Below are positions 5,546-12,389 of a stretch of 23,058 bases of DNA, one piece after another. The notes below the pieces were generated by a model. It searched no databases. It saw only the letters and a program-made list of their open reading frames with translations, and was not told the origin of the DNA. Origin of the DNA: a virus; the IMG/VR virus record IMGVR_UViG_3300021599_000181, positions 1 through 23,058 of that record, one strand, 5' to 3'. A program made the translations under genes and the position numbers. Numbering within the stretch: position 1 is the first letter of the stretch; the number at the start of each line of letters is the position of its first letter.

Positions 5546-7571
5546 TGTAGAAAATACTGTAACTAATCGGGACGGTAAGAAACACTTAGACCCGTTTGAG
5601 ACTGGCAATAGTTTGGTTATGATTGGGTGTAAGTTTGTTGGTGATGAAGACACGTACATTGCAACCTTTGATCACGCAGATGTACCACCAACAAAGAATG
5701 GCAGGGATGTAATACAAGACTACCTTGACTCTGCTGATGTACTGGTAGGTCACAACCTAGCCCACGATTTGCCTTGGCTGTGGGAGTCAGGATTTAATTA
5801 CAAGGGCAAAGTGTTTGATACCATGCTGGCAGAGTACGTAATGCAACGTGGTAACAAGATGCCATTAAACCTTAGTGCTGTAGCTGAAAGATATAAGTGT
5901 GACGTGCAAAAACAAACTACCTTGGACACATACTTCAAGAACAATGTTTCTACAAGGGACATACCACACGCTGAACTGTCGGAATATTTACAGCACGATA
6001 TTGGAGCCACCGAGGGAGTATATCAGGCACTACATGCTCGCCTGCAGACAGCGAAGGATGCGGGTTTACAATCGACAATTGAACTTACTAATGAAGTCTG
6101 CTACGTCCTAGCACGTATCTATTGCACAGGATTCAGGATAGACACTGATCAATTGTCCTCTGTAAAAGAGGAGTTTGAATCAGAAAAATCTGCCATAGAA
6201 AATAGATTACAGAAGATGGTATCGGATCTGATGGGAGATACACCTATCAATCTGAATAGTCCAGAGCAATTGTCATGGGTTATTTATAGCCGTAAACCCA
6301 AAGACAAAAACCAATGGGCTGCTGCAGTCACACCTAACATGACAGATGCTGATTTTAAAAATGCTGTAAAGCAGCACTTCACTACGGTGTATAAGACCAA
6401 GGCAGAGAAGTGCCCGGATTGTGACGGGGCTGGTAGTAAACACAAAAAGAAAAAAGATGGAACCGACTTCAAGAAAGCTACTAAGTGTGGTACTTGCGGA
6501 GGCCAAGGCTATTTATTTAAAGCAACTAAAGACATGGCTGGTCTTAGGTTCACGGCACCCGGGGTCAAGTGGGCGAGTGCTAATGGTTTTGCCACTGCCA
6601 AAGAGAACCTTGAGATTTTGGAGCGAGTGGCAAAGTCCAAAGGAATGACAGTTGCCGAAGAGTTTCTTAGTAGTGTTAAGCGACTGTCTGCCTTAGATAG
6701 TTATCTATCTAACTTTGTAGATGGCATTCTAACATTTAAGAAGTTAGATGGTATGCTTCATGTTAGATTGAACCAGCACATCACAGCTACTGGCAGATTC
6801 AGTGGCAGTAATCCAAACATGCAGAACATGCCACGTGGCGGTACGTTCCCAGTCAAGCGAGTGTTTGTGTCTAGATTTAATAATGGTAAGGTTATGGAGG
6901 CAGATTTTGCCCAGCTAGAATTTAGGGTAGCTGCCTTCCTGTCCCAAGATCCTGTGGCTATGAAAGAGGTAACGGAAGGATTCGATGTACACTCGTATAC
7001 GGCGAAGATTATTACGGACGCTGGGCAGACAACGTCTAGGCAGGAAGCTAAGGCGCATACTTTTGCGCCTCTCTACGGAGCCACTGGATACGGTAGAACC
7101 CCAGCAGAAGCAGCCTACTACCAGCACTTCATGGAAAAATATAAAGGGGTAGCTGCGTGGCATAAGGTGTTGGCTAAACAGGCACTGGGATACAGGATGG
7201 TCAAGATCCCCAGTGGCAGGGAGTATTCGTTCCCGAATGTCCAGCGCAGGAGGGATGGTACAGTAACAAACTTCACAGCCATTAAGAACTATCCGGTGCA
7301 GGGGTTTGCCACTGCAGACATCGTACCCTTGGTTCTTGTGGAGATTTACAATAAGCTTGACGGGATGCATTCAGTGGTGGTAAATTCAGTACACGATTCA
7401 ATCGTGATAGACGTTCACCCTGACGAAGAAAAGGAAGTGCTTCTCATTATTGAGAGTGTACAAAATGAGATACACAACCTGATTAAGAAACGATGGAACA
7501 TTGAAATGAATGTGCCACTGTTGCTTGAAGCTAAGTTAGGTTTAAATTGGTTAGATCAGAAAGCTGCTTAA
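5526..7571 (+). CDS. Family A DNA polymerase with 3'-5' exonuclease and DnaJ-type zinc insert
   Basis: 681 residues. The proofreading exonuclease shows Asp7/Glu9 (LDVENT), Asn77 and Asp81 (VGHNLAHDLPW), Asp98 and Tyr154/Asp158 (YLQHD). Between it and the polymerase domain lies a zinc insert at 296-328: two exact CxxCxGxG motifs (Cys296/299 and Cys321/324) around a Lys-rich linker, as in the DnaJ central domain. The polymerase core shows TATGRFSGSNPNMQNMP (about 420-436), motif A with Asp460 and QLE-x-R, motif B with Arg505, Lys509, Phe513 and Tyr517-Gly, and motif C His623-Asp624. Phe513 equals E. coli Pol I Phe762. This zinc insert is a known marker of HMO-2011-type phage polymerases. The start overlaps the previous gene by 20 bp; the next gene follows after 15 bp. 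Confidence 0.95.
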   Translation: MQVLILDVENTVTNRDGKKHLDPFETGNSLVMIGCKFVGDEDTYIATFDHADVPPTKNGRDVIQDYLDSADVLVGHNLAHDLPWLWESGFNYKGKVFDTMLAEYVMQRGNKMPLNLSAVAERYKCDVQKQTTLDTYFKNNVSTRDIPHAELSEYLQHDIGATEGVYQALHARLQTAKDAGLQSTIELTNEVCYVLARIYCTGFRIDTDQLSSVKEEFESEKSAIENRLQKMVSDLMGDTPINLNSPEQLSWVIYSRKPKDKNQWAAAVTPNMTDADFKNAVKQHFTTVYKTKAEKCPDCDGAGSKHKKKKDGTDFKKATKCGTCGGQGYLFKATKDMAGLRFTAPGVKWASANGFATAKENLEILERVAKSKGMTVAEEFLSSVKRLSALDSYLSNFVDGILTFKKLDGMLHVRLNQHITATGRFSGSNPNMQNMPRGGTFPVKRVFVSRFNNGKVMEADFAQLEFRVAAFLSQDPVAMKEVTEGFDVHSYTAKIITDAGQTTSRQEAKAHTFAPLYGATGYGRTPAEAAYYQHFMEKYKGVAAWHKVLAKQALGYRMVKIPSGREYSFPNVQRRRDGTVTNFTAIKNYPVQGFATADIVPLVLVEIYNKLDGMHSVVVNSVHDSIVIDVHPDEEKEVLLIIESVQNEIHNLIKKRWNIEMNVPLLLEAKLGLNWLDQKAA

Positions 7572-7586
7572 TAGAAAGGTAAATAT

Positions 7587-8474
7587 ATGTCACAACTAGC
7601 GTTAGTAAATAATGAATCAAACTTTGGTGCTCTTGCTGCAGCAATGGGTATGCAGGCAGATCAATCGAAAGAGAAATCATCCATCCTGCCACGCCTACGT
7701 ATCGATCACTCTGGCGTGATGGGTGAAGACGAAGTCAAAGGCAAGAAGCGTAAGGTAGAAGTTGTGCCTGCTGGCATGTACAAGTTGGACATCCCAGAGA
7801 AAGCTACACTGTTTTCAAACAGCGTACGTATTCGGCTGTTCAATCAGCGGTTCATGTACAAGCGGTTTATCAAAGAGGGCGATAAGAATCGGTTTGTTAA
7901 AACCATCATGGCCCTTGACCTGAAGTCTGACCTTCGGGATAATGAAGGTGGATTTAATTGTGGTAAGCCAAGTGGTTGGATTGAAGACTACAAGTCTCTG
8001 CCTTCCGATATGCAATCTCTGATTAAATCCATCAAACGGGTTCGTGTCCTGTTTGGTACGGTAGAGATGAAGTCTGTCTTAAATGCACAAGGCGAAGAGC
8101 AGGAAGATCTGCTGTTGCCTTTCATTTGGGAAGTCGATAATAAGGATGCCTTCAAGACTATGGGTGCCCCTATTACACAGATGGCTAAGCAGAATCGCCT
8201 ACTGCCCCAGCATTGGATTACTTTAGATACAGAAGAAAAGGGACTTCCCAATGGGGAATCTTATTTCCTACCTCTTGCTTCTCTTGATCTTAGCTCTGCC
8301 ATTCCTTTGGTAGATGCAGATCAAAAGACATTCGCTGACTTCAATCAGTGGATTGATAACTACAATGACTACATCATCAAGCAGTTCAATGAAGCACGTG
8401 ATAATGGTGCTGGTGATGTAGACGAAGAGTTAGTGGATGAGTTTGTTGATGTCGAGATAAAGGACGCAGCTTAA
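7587..8474 (+). CDS. Conserved phage protein, candidate ssDNA-binding protein
   Basis: 295 residues with ribosome site AGAAAGG at 7573-7579. No classical OB-fold signature can be read with certainty. However, it has a basic patch near 51-57 (VKGKKRK), many beta-prone stretches and a strongly acidic C-terminal tail (from about residue 274, GAGDVDEELVDEF and onward), the usual design of phage ssDNA-binding proteins that recruit partners through the tail. Its position between the polymerase and a recombination exonuclease fits an SSB or annealing role. This is inference; a replication-associated conserved protein is certain, SSB is not. Confidence 0.6.
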   Translation: MSQLALVNNESNFGALAAAMGMQADQSKEKSSILPRLRIDHSGVMGEDEVKGKKRKVEVVPAGMYKLDIPEKATLFSNSVRIRLFNQRFMYKRFIKEGDKNRFVKTIMALDLKSDLRDNEGGFNCGKPSGWIEDYKSLPSDMQSLIKSIKRVRVLFGTVEMKSVLNAQGEEQEDLLLPFIWEVDNKDAFKTMGAPITQMAKQNRLLPQHWITLDTEEKGLPNGESYFLPLASLDLSSAIPLVDADQKTFADFNQWIDNYNDYIIKQFNEARDNGAGDVDEELVDEFVDVEIKDAA

Positions 8475-9322
8475 TGCAACATCCTGCCGAATTAAAGGTA
8501 CACCAGTACATCGAAGAAGTACGCACTGGCAAAGCTTCTGTCAGTGAGAAGACTATCAATCAGATCACTGACGATGTACGTGCTGCCTTAGTTCGGCAGT
8601 TTGTTGATAAGAAGTCTAGAGAGTTTTCATTACGTATGTCAAACGCTGGCAGACCGTACTGCCAGTTGTGGTTTGAAAAGAATCGTCCTGAAGAAGCAAC
8701 CACAATGTCATCAAACTTCCTGATGAATATGATGATTGGTGATATTGTGGAAGCTGTATTCAAAGGTCTGCTCACAGAGGCAGGCGTTGTATATTCCAAT
8801 GGCGAGAAGGTCACACTGAAGGTGGACGGGTACGAGGTGCAAGGCACACCCGATCTATCAATAGACGGAGCAGTAGATGATGTTAAGTCTGCTAGTGATT
8901 GGTCTTACCGTAATAAGTTTGTTGATTATGACACGCTTGCATCTAACGATTCCTTTGGTTATGTAGCACAGCTTGCAGGCTATGCCAGAGCCATGGACGT
9001 AAAGGCAGGGGGATGGTGGGTTATCAACAAAGCAAAGGGAGAGTTTAAGTATGTACCGGCGACAGGACTTGATGTTGATACGGAAGTACAGAAGATTGGC
9101 GAGAAAGCATCTGCTTTACAAGAGAATAAATTCACCCGTTGTTACGCACCTGTTGAAGAGACTTATAGAGGCAAACCTACGGGCAACCTTGTGTTGGACA
9201 AAGAGTGTGGATGGTGTTCCTACAGATATGCGTGTTGGGATAACCTTGAAGAAAGACCATCATTGGTCAGCAGGGCAGAACATCCGCCGATGGTCTCGTA
9301 TGTCAAGATCAAAAAAGATTAA
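8474..9322 (+). CDS. PD-(D/E)XK exonuclease, Cas4/RecB-like, with Fe-S cysteines
   Basis: 282 residues; its ATG shares one base with the previous stop (TAATG). Nuclease motifs: Glu93 (GDIVEAVFKG), Asp127 (GTPDLSI), Asp136-Val-Lys138 (VDDVKSAS) and the QxxxY motif Gln166-Tyr170 (AQLAGY). One Cys at 63 (PYCQLWF) plus three near the C-terminus, Cys245, Cys248 and Cys254 (ECGWCSYRYAC), match the split 1+3 cysteine pattern that holds a 4Fe-4S cluster in Cas4 and AddB nucleases. It probably degrades or resects DNA ends for recombination, DNA concatemer processing or host DNA breakdown, acting with the following resolvase. No CRISPR array is nearby, so a Cas4 role is not implied. Confidence 0.85.
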   Translation: MQHPAELKVHQYIEEVRTGKASVSEKTINQITDDVRAALVRQFVDKKSREFSLRMSNAGRPYCQLWFEKNRPEEATTMSSNFLMNMMIGDIVEAVFKGLLTEAGVVYSNGEKVTLKVDGYEVQGTPDLSIDGAVDDVKSASDWSYRNKFVDYDTLASNDSFGYVAQLAGYARAMDVKAGGWWVINKAKGEFKYVPATGLDVDTEVQKIGEKASALQENKFTRCYAPVEETYRGKPTGNLVLDKECGWCSYRYACWDNLEERPSLVSRAEHPPMVSYVKIKKD

Positions 9323-9330
9323 AGAGCTTC

Positions 9331-9804
9331 GTGACCTTTAATAAAAAACAATTCTATGCTGCCAAGAAGCATGGGTACAGAAGTGGACTTGAGGTCAAGA
9401 TACAAGATCAACTCAAGGAACTTGGCATTAAATTTATTTATGAAAAAGTTAAAGTCGAATGGGAGGATCTTAAGTACAGAAAGTACACACCAGACTTTAT
9501 ACTTGAGAATGGAATCATTATTGAAACCAAAGGATTATTTACTGCCGAAGATAGACGTAAGCATTTACTGGTAAAGAAACAACATGCGAATCTTGAAATT
9601 AGATTTGTATTTGAAAGTAGTAAACGTAGGCTATCAAAAGTATCAAAGACAACTTACGGGGATTGGTGTACCAAGCACGGATTTATCTATGCCGATAAAG
9701 AAATACCTGAAGCATGGCTTAAAGAGAAAACACGTAGTAAAATATTTTACCCTGAACTTATCAACTATCCACATAGAAGGAAGACAGATGATGGCACCGC
9801 TTAA
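9331..9804 (+). CDS. Endonuclease I (Holliday junction resolvase), T7 gp3 family
   Basis: 157 residues from GTG at 9331, 8 bp after the previous stop. It closely follows T7 gp3 along its whole length: YRSGLEVKIQDQLKELGIKF, YTPDFILENGIIIETKGLF, RRKHLLVKKQH and SYGEFC-like TYGDWCTKHG, ending AWLKEK. The catalytic residues occur at nearly identical numbers: Glu21, Asp55, Glu65 and Lys67 (T7: Glu20, Asp55, Glu65, Lys67). The enzyme is a homodimer that resolves four-way junctions and branched DNA before packaging and helps degrade host DNA. T7 gp3 is about 149 residues, so this is full length. Confidence 0.95.
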   Translation: MTFNKKQFYAAKKHGYRSGLEVKIQDQLKELGIKFIYEKVKVEWEDLKYRKYTPDFILENGIIIETKGLFTAEDRRKHLLVKKQHANLEIRFVFESSKRRLSKVSKTTYGDWCTKHGFIYADKEIPEAWLKEKTRSKIFYPELINYPHRRKTDDGTA

Positions 9805-10108
9805 TGATAATGATATTGCACTGGTAGTGCGCCCTAATTTACAAGCAGGTAAATGGGATGGAACGGTTAACTTAAACATTGTCGCCATGCCCTCACCGGA
9901 TCTGTCGGCGGAGTCTGCTGAAGACTTGCTATACATGGTCAATGGATTGGTTGCCTGCTTCCAACTGATGAATTCAGATTCAACTTTTGCTAATCGTGTG
10001 TCCGTTTACATGGCAAAGCTTCGTGAAGAAAATGATCAAGCAGAATCGTTAACTCCCGATAACGTAGTGCAACTTGACCAGTGGACTAAGACAAAGGGGA
10101 CAGCATGA
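9788..10108 (+). CDS. Hypothetical phage protein
   Basis: 106 residues from ATG at 9788 (or 9791, the next codon). The ribosome site AGAAGGAAG at 9775-9783 decides this start. The open frame continues upstream to 9584, but there it lies inside the resolvase gene and has no family resemblance. The N-terminal half looks like a beta sandwich strand pattern (IALVVRPNL, GTVNLNIVAMP), followed by a helix (AEDLLYMVNGLVACFQLM). No family recognised. The stop overlaps the DUF3310 start by ATGA. Confidence 0.68.
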   Translation: MMAPLNDNDIALVVRPNLQAGKWDGTVNLNIVAMPSPDLSAESAEDLLYMVNGLVACFQLMNSDSTFANRVSVYMAKLREENDQAESLTPDNVVQLDQWTKTKGTA

Positions 10109-10461
10109 AAGCAAAGACACTGGGCGACATCATTCGTCAGACACAGGGAGCATCTATCGATGATGCTTCTCCATCAGAGTGGAGTTCTGCTGCCAATAGA
10201 AACTATGAAGAACAGAACAAAGAAGGTTTGGATGAAGTACAAAAACCAGCCCATTACAACTTCGGTAAGTACGAAACTATCGATGTAATCCTAGACACAC
10301 TAGGCCCATACGAAACAATTAACTACTGTCACGGCAATGTGCTGAAGTACGTAATCAGAATGTGGCACAAGGGCAAACCCATTCAGGATGCACGTAAAGC
10401 TAAGTGGTATCTTGAGAAGATGACTGAGCTTCTTGAGAAAACAGAAGGCACCAATTGGTAA
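10105..10461 (+). CDS. DUF3310 family phage protein
   Basis: 118 residues. After a disordered N-terminal 45 residues comes VQKPAHYNFGKYETIDVI, then NYCHGNVLKYVIRMWHKGK and ARKAKWYLEKM, the DUF3310 signature (P-x-HY, then G-N-x-xKY-x-R-x-x-K and A-x-WYL). Such proteins are common in phage replication modules and are sometimes annotated as nucleotide kinase-like, but no biochemical role is established to my knowledge. It is coupled to the previous gene by ATGA; the next small gene follows after a 9 bp gap with its own ribosome site. Confidence 0.88.
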   Translation: MKAKTLGDIIRQTQGASIDDASPSEWSSAANRNYEEQNKEGLDEVQKPAHYNFGKYETIDVILDTLGPYETINYCHGNVLKYVIRMWHKGKPIQDARKAKWYLEKMTELLEKTEGTNW

Positions 10462-10470
10462 GAGGCTGGC

Positions 10471-10644
10471 ATGGTTACAGCAGAAGTTAAATTTTATGTC
10501 GAGTTTGATGAGGACAATATGCCAACAGCATATACCAATACAGAGTATTTAATTGAAGTCATACAAGAGGCAGTAACAGACGCCATGTACGACATAAATG
10601 CAGATCTAGTTGGTGCAACTAAAGTAGAGATTGATCACGCATGA
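10471..10644 (+). CDS. 57-aa hypothetical protein
   Basis: From ATG 10471 to TGA 10642-10644. An AAGAGG ribosome site at 10460-10465 and an ATGA overlap with the next gene (10641-10644) support it as real. The product is acidic: a short beta strand (AEVKFYVEFDED), a helix (YLIEVIQEAVTDAMYD) and a final strand, a beta-alpha-beta layout. No family recognised. Confidence 0.6.
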   Translation: MVTAEVKFYVEFDEDNMPTAYTNTEYLIEVIQEAVTDAMYDINADLVGATKVEIDHA

Positions 10645-11075
10645 CAGTAAAGAAAAGGTTTAGTAAAGACCTACACCAAGAGAATGACACACTTGCTAGA
10701 GCAGCGGGTAAAAGGTATTGGGGTAGTTTTGGTTATACGGTTGAGGATAATCCAGACCGCTACGGCGCAGATCTTATTGTAAATACGGGGTGGGAAGTGT
10801 TTTACTCAGAGGTCGAGATCAAGCGGGTGTGGTCTGGACCCACTTTCCAGTACGACACATTGCAAATACCAGCACGTAAAAAGAAATTTACTGAACTGGA
10901 TATGCCGTGTGTGTTTTTAGTTATAAACAAAGAACAAACGCATGCATTTGTTTGTGGCACTCAAGCTCTGTTGGATTCGCCGTTAGTTGAGGTTCCAAAC
11001 AAATACGTGTATAGTGGAGAAATGTTTTATCAAGTACCGATCAATACTCTTTTGTACGTTACCATACCATGCTAA
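10641..11075 (+). CDS. Putative PD-(D/E)XK fold protein (nuclease-like), unknown function
   Basis: 144 residues. The pattern YGADLIV (Asp44) then strand YSEVEIK (Glu59-x-Lys61) followed by a basic loop resembles the D and ExK parts of a restriction-endonuclease fold. A conserved-looking segment (TLQIPARKKKF) and a strand CVFLVINKEQTHAFVC follow, the latter like the strand after the active site in small PD-(D/E)XK proteins. The fold call is inference from motif spacing only; DNA target and function are unknown. Its end overlaps the ClpP-like gene by 7 bp. Confidence 0.5.
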   Translation: MTVKKRFSKDLHQENDTLARAAGKRYWGSFGYTVEDNPDRYGADLIVNTGWEVFYSEVEIKRVWSGPTFQYDTLQIPARKKKFTELDMPCVFLVINKEQTHAFVCGTQALLDSPLVEVPNKYVYSGEMFYQVPINTLLYVTIPC

Positions 11076-11659
11076 ATATAAAACAGGATATAGAAGAACA
11101 AGCAGATCCATATGCAGGGTTAGGTGCAGCCGATGTCATTGATCGTGGCATACTGGATTCTAATTCGTATGTGCTCAGTGGCATGATTGATTCTGATTCT
11201 GTTGATGCCGCTATTCGCTGGTTGATATTTGAAAATAATAAACCCAGCCACCATACGCTGACAATGTATGTCAATTCCATGGGCGGTTATTTAGATGATG
11301 CATTCTGCCTCATCGACATGATGCGATACACCAAGCACAACATCCGTACTGTTGGTGTTGGCAATGTCATGTCTGCAGCTTTCTTAATATTTTCAAGTGG
11401 CACAAAAGGACTTCGCTTTATAGGCAAGAATGCCAACACAATGTCCCACCAGTTTTCTGACTGTGTTGACGGTAAGCACCATGACATAAAGTCGTACATG
11501 AAATCAGCAGAGTACACTAATCAAAGAATGATTAATCTTTTAAGAGACAACACAGGATTAGATGCATCAACAATACGGCGTAAGCTTTTGCCACCCAGTG
11601 ACGTGTGGTTAACGCCAGATGAGTTAATTGAATTGAAAGTGGCAGACCATGTTCTATAG
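11069..11659 (+). CDS. ClpP-like serine protease
   Basis: 196 residues, the length of bacterial ClpP. It has the oxyanion-loop motif YVNSMGGYLDDA (ClpP: NSPGG), the nucleophile Ser102 in GNVMSAAFLIFSSG, His127 in NTMSHQF and Asp178 in PPSDVWLTPDEL, which aligns with the ClpP catalytic Asp. The complete Ser-His-Asp triad suggests an active peptidase. Phage ClpP-like enzymes often mature the prohead next to the major capsid gene; here the gene sits in the replication arm, so a role in host-protein turnover, or using host ClpX/ClpA, is possible. A partner ATPase is not encoded in the window. Confidence 0.88.
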   Translation: MLNIKQDIEEQADPYAGLGAADVIDRGILDSNSYVLSGMIDSDSVDAAIRWLIFENNKPSHHTLTMYVNSMGGYLDDAFCLIDMMRYTKHNIRTVGVGNVMSAAFLIFSSGTKGLRFIGKNANTMSHQFSDCVDGKHHDIKSYMKSAEYTNQRMINLLRDNTGLDASTIRRKLLPPSDVWLTPDELIELKVADHVL

Positions 11660-11855
11660 TCAAGACTTTTTAATTACCATGCAACACCTACGCAGCATCA
11701 TTGATGCAGAAGTTAAACGTGCGGTGGAAGAAGAGCGAGAGTGTTGCGCTAAACTTGCTGAAGTAACTGGCTTGGGGGAGCCGCACTCAATGCCCCCTTA
11801 CAGTGTGCGTGATTACATTGCACATGAGATTAGAAACAGAGGTTCCAATGCTTAG
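11649..11855 (+). CDS. Small hypothetical helical protein
   Basis: 68 residues from ATG 11649, or 58 from the ATG at 11679; neither has a clear ribosome site. The helix AEVKRAVEEERECCAKLAE and the closing IRNRG match a recurrent small phage and bacterial protein pattern (ERE-x-CAK-x-AE then IR-x-RG) with no known function. It overlaps both neighbours (11 bp and 8 bp). Confidence 0.55.
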   Translation: MFYSQDFLITMQHLRSIIDAEVKRAVEEERECCAKLAEVTGLGEPHSMPPYSVRDYIAHEIRNRGSNA

Positions 11856-12114
11856 TTTAAAACATTACAGTTGGGTTGTATCTTTTGATGATGGCACGAG
11901 ACTGTCTTATGATTTTCAAATGGACAGTGATTGCAGTTGGCCTGAAGTATTACAACGCTTTGCCAGCTTCCTTGAGAAAGAAGGATATCCCGGTGTGCAA
12001 GAAACTGTAGACGAGATTTGTGCAGAGAAAGCACAGCGTTTGCAAGAGATCATCGAAGGTTCAGAAGCATTACAACAGCTTCACTCTAATGATAGTTCGA
12101 CTGGTAAGCATTAA
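11848..12114 (+). CDS. Hypothetical protein
   Basis: 88 residues from ATG 11848, chosen for the AGAGG site at 11838-11842. The frame is open to 11803 but the upstream part lies in the previous gene. It starts with two beta strands (HYSWVVSFDDGTRLSYDF), followed by helices with VLQRFASFLEKEGYPG, and a C-terminal Glu/Gln-rich helix. No family recognised. Confidence 0.6.
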   Translation: MLSLKHYSWVVSFDDGTRLSYDFQMDSDCSWPEVLQRFASFLEKEGYPGVQETVDEICAEKAQRLQEIIEGSEALQQLHSNDSSTGKH

Positions 12115-12283
12115 TGCTATTAGAAAGGGAGACTGGATTGTTAAAGTATCTCAGGCATTTGATCAAATAGTTGTAGTGGCGTATCATGCAACACGGTACG
12201 AGGGACACGTTAAGTTTTTCTTGTGCGAACAAGAGGCAATAGTATATGTAGAAACCCTCTTGTTAAAAGGGGACAGCGTTTAA
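12089..12283 (+). CDS. Hypothetical 64-aa protein, last gene before terminator
   Basis: From ATG 12089 the product is 64 residues; it overlaps the previous gene by 26 bp and has no clear ribosome site, so the start is uncertain (an in-frame ATG at 12020 exists). The sequence is strand-rich (DWIVKVSQAF, QIVVVAYHA, HVKFFLCEQ), looking like a compact beta protein. No family recognised. It closes the long rightward operon. Confidence 0.5.
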   Translation: MIVRLVSINAIRKGDWIVKVSQAFDQIVVVAYHATRYEGHVKFFLCEQEAIVYVETLLLKGDSV

Positions 12284-12305
12284 TAATAAAAAAGTTCTTG
12301 CTATT

Positions 12306-12311
12306 AGGAGG
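12306..12311 (+). promoter_or_regulatory. Orphan AGGAGG ribosome-site-like sequence
   Basis: A perfect AGGAGG sits in the gap between 12283 and the terminator. Downstream is a short frame from ATG 12329 (15 codons, 17 bases from the site) or CTG 12317 (19 codons, 5 bases away), ending at TAA 12374-12376 and spanning the terminator hairpin. A leader peptide is conceivable but unsupported. Confidence 0.2.
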
Positions 12312-12337
12312 CCAATCTGTATAACTATATGATCCCG

Positions 12338-12368
12338 GGGCACTCATCCGAAAGTGCCCTATTTTTTT
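12338..12368 (+). terminator. Intrinsic terminator after the early operon
   Basis: A perfect 7 bp GC-rich stem GGGCACT / AGTGCCC (12338-12344 with 12353-12359), 8-base loop, followed by TA and seven T (12362-12368). It ends the long rightward operon just before the RNR gene. Confidence 0.88.
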
Positions 12369-12389
12369 CACTATAATTCTGGAGATTTA

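Noticed and set aside
6915-7370. 151-codon minus-strand open frame opposite the DNA polymerase
   Set aside because: It lies fully antisense to conserved polymerase motifs A to B and its product has no domain-like pattern; it follows from codon bias on the other strand.
8474-9322. A CRISPR Cas4 gene
   Set aside because: No repeat-spacer array or other cas gene is present; a phage recombination exonuclease explains the motifs.
9584-9787. N-terminal extension of the 9788-10108 gene to ATG 9584
   Set aside because: It runs inside the T7-like endonuclease I gene in another frame, is Lys/Leu-rich without pattern, and the ribosome site at 9775-9783 supports 9788.
12372-12377. TATAAT as a -10 promoter for RNR
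   Set aside because: No TTGACA-like -35 lies about 17 bases upstream, and the start point would fall in the ribosome site; kept only as an observation.
12354-12389. Upstream ATG for RNR at 12354
   Set aside because: It lies within the terminator hairpin and lacks a ribosome site; ATG 12390 has GGAG and matches the usual N-terminus (YSTYIAKSRYSRY).
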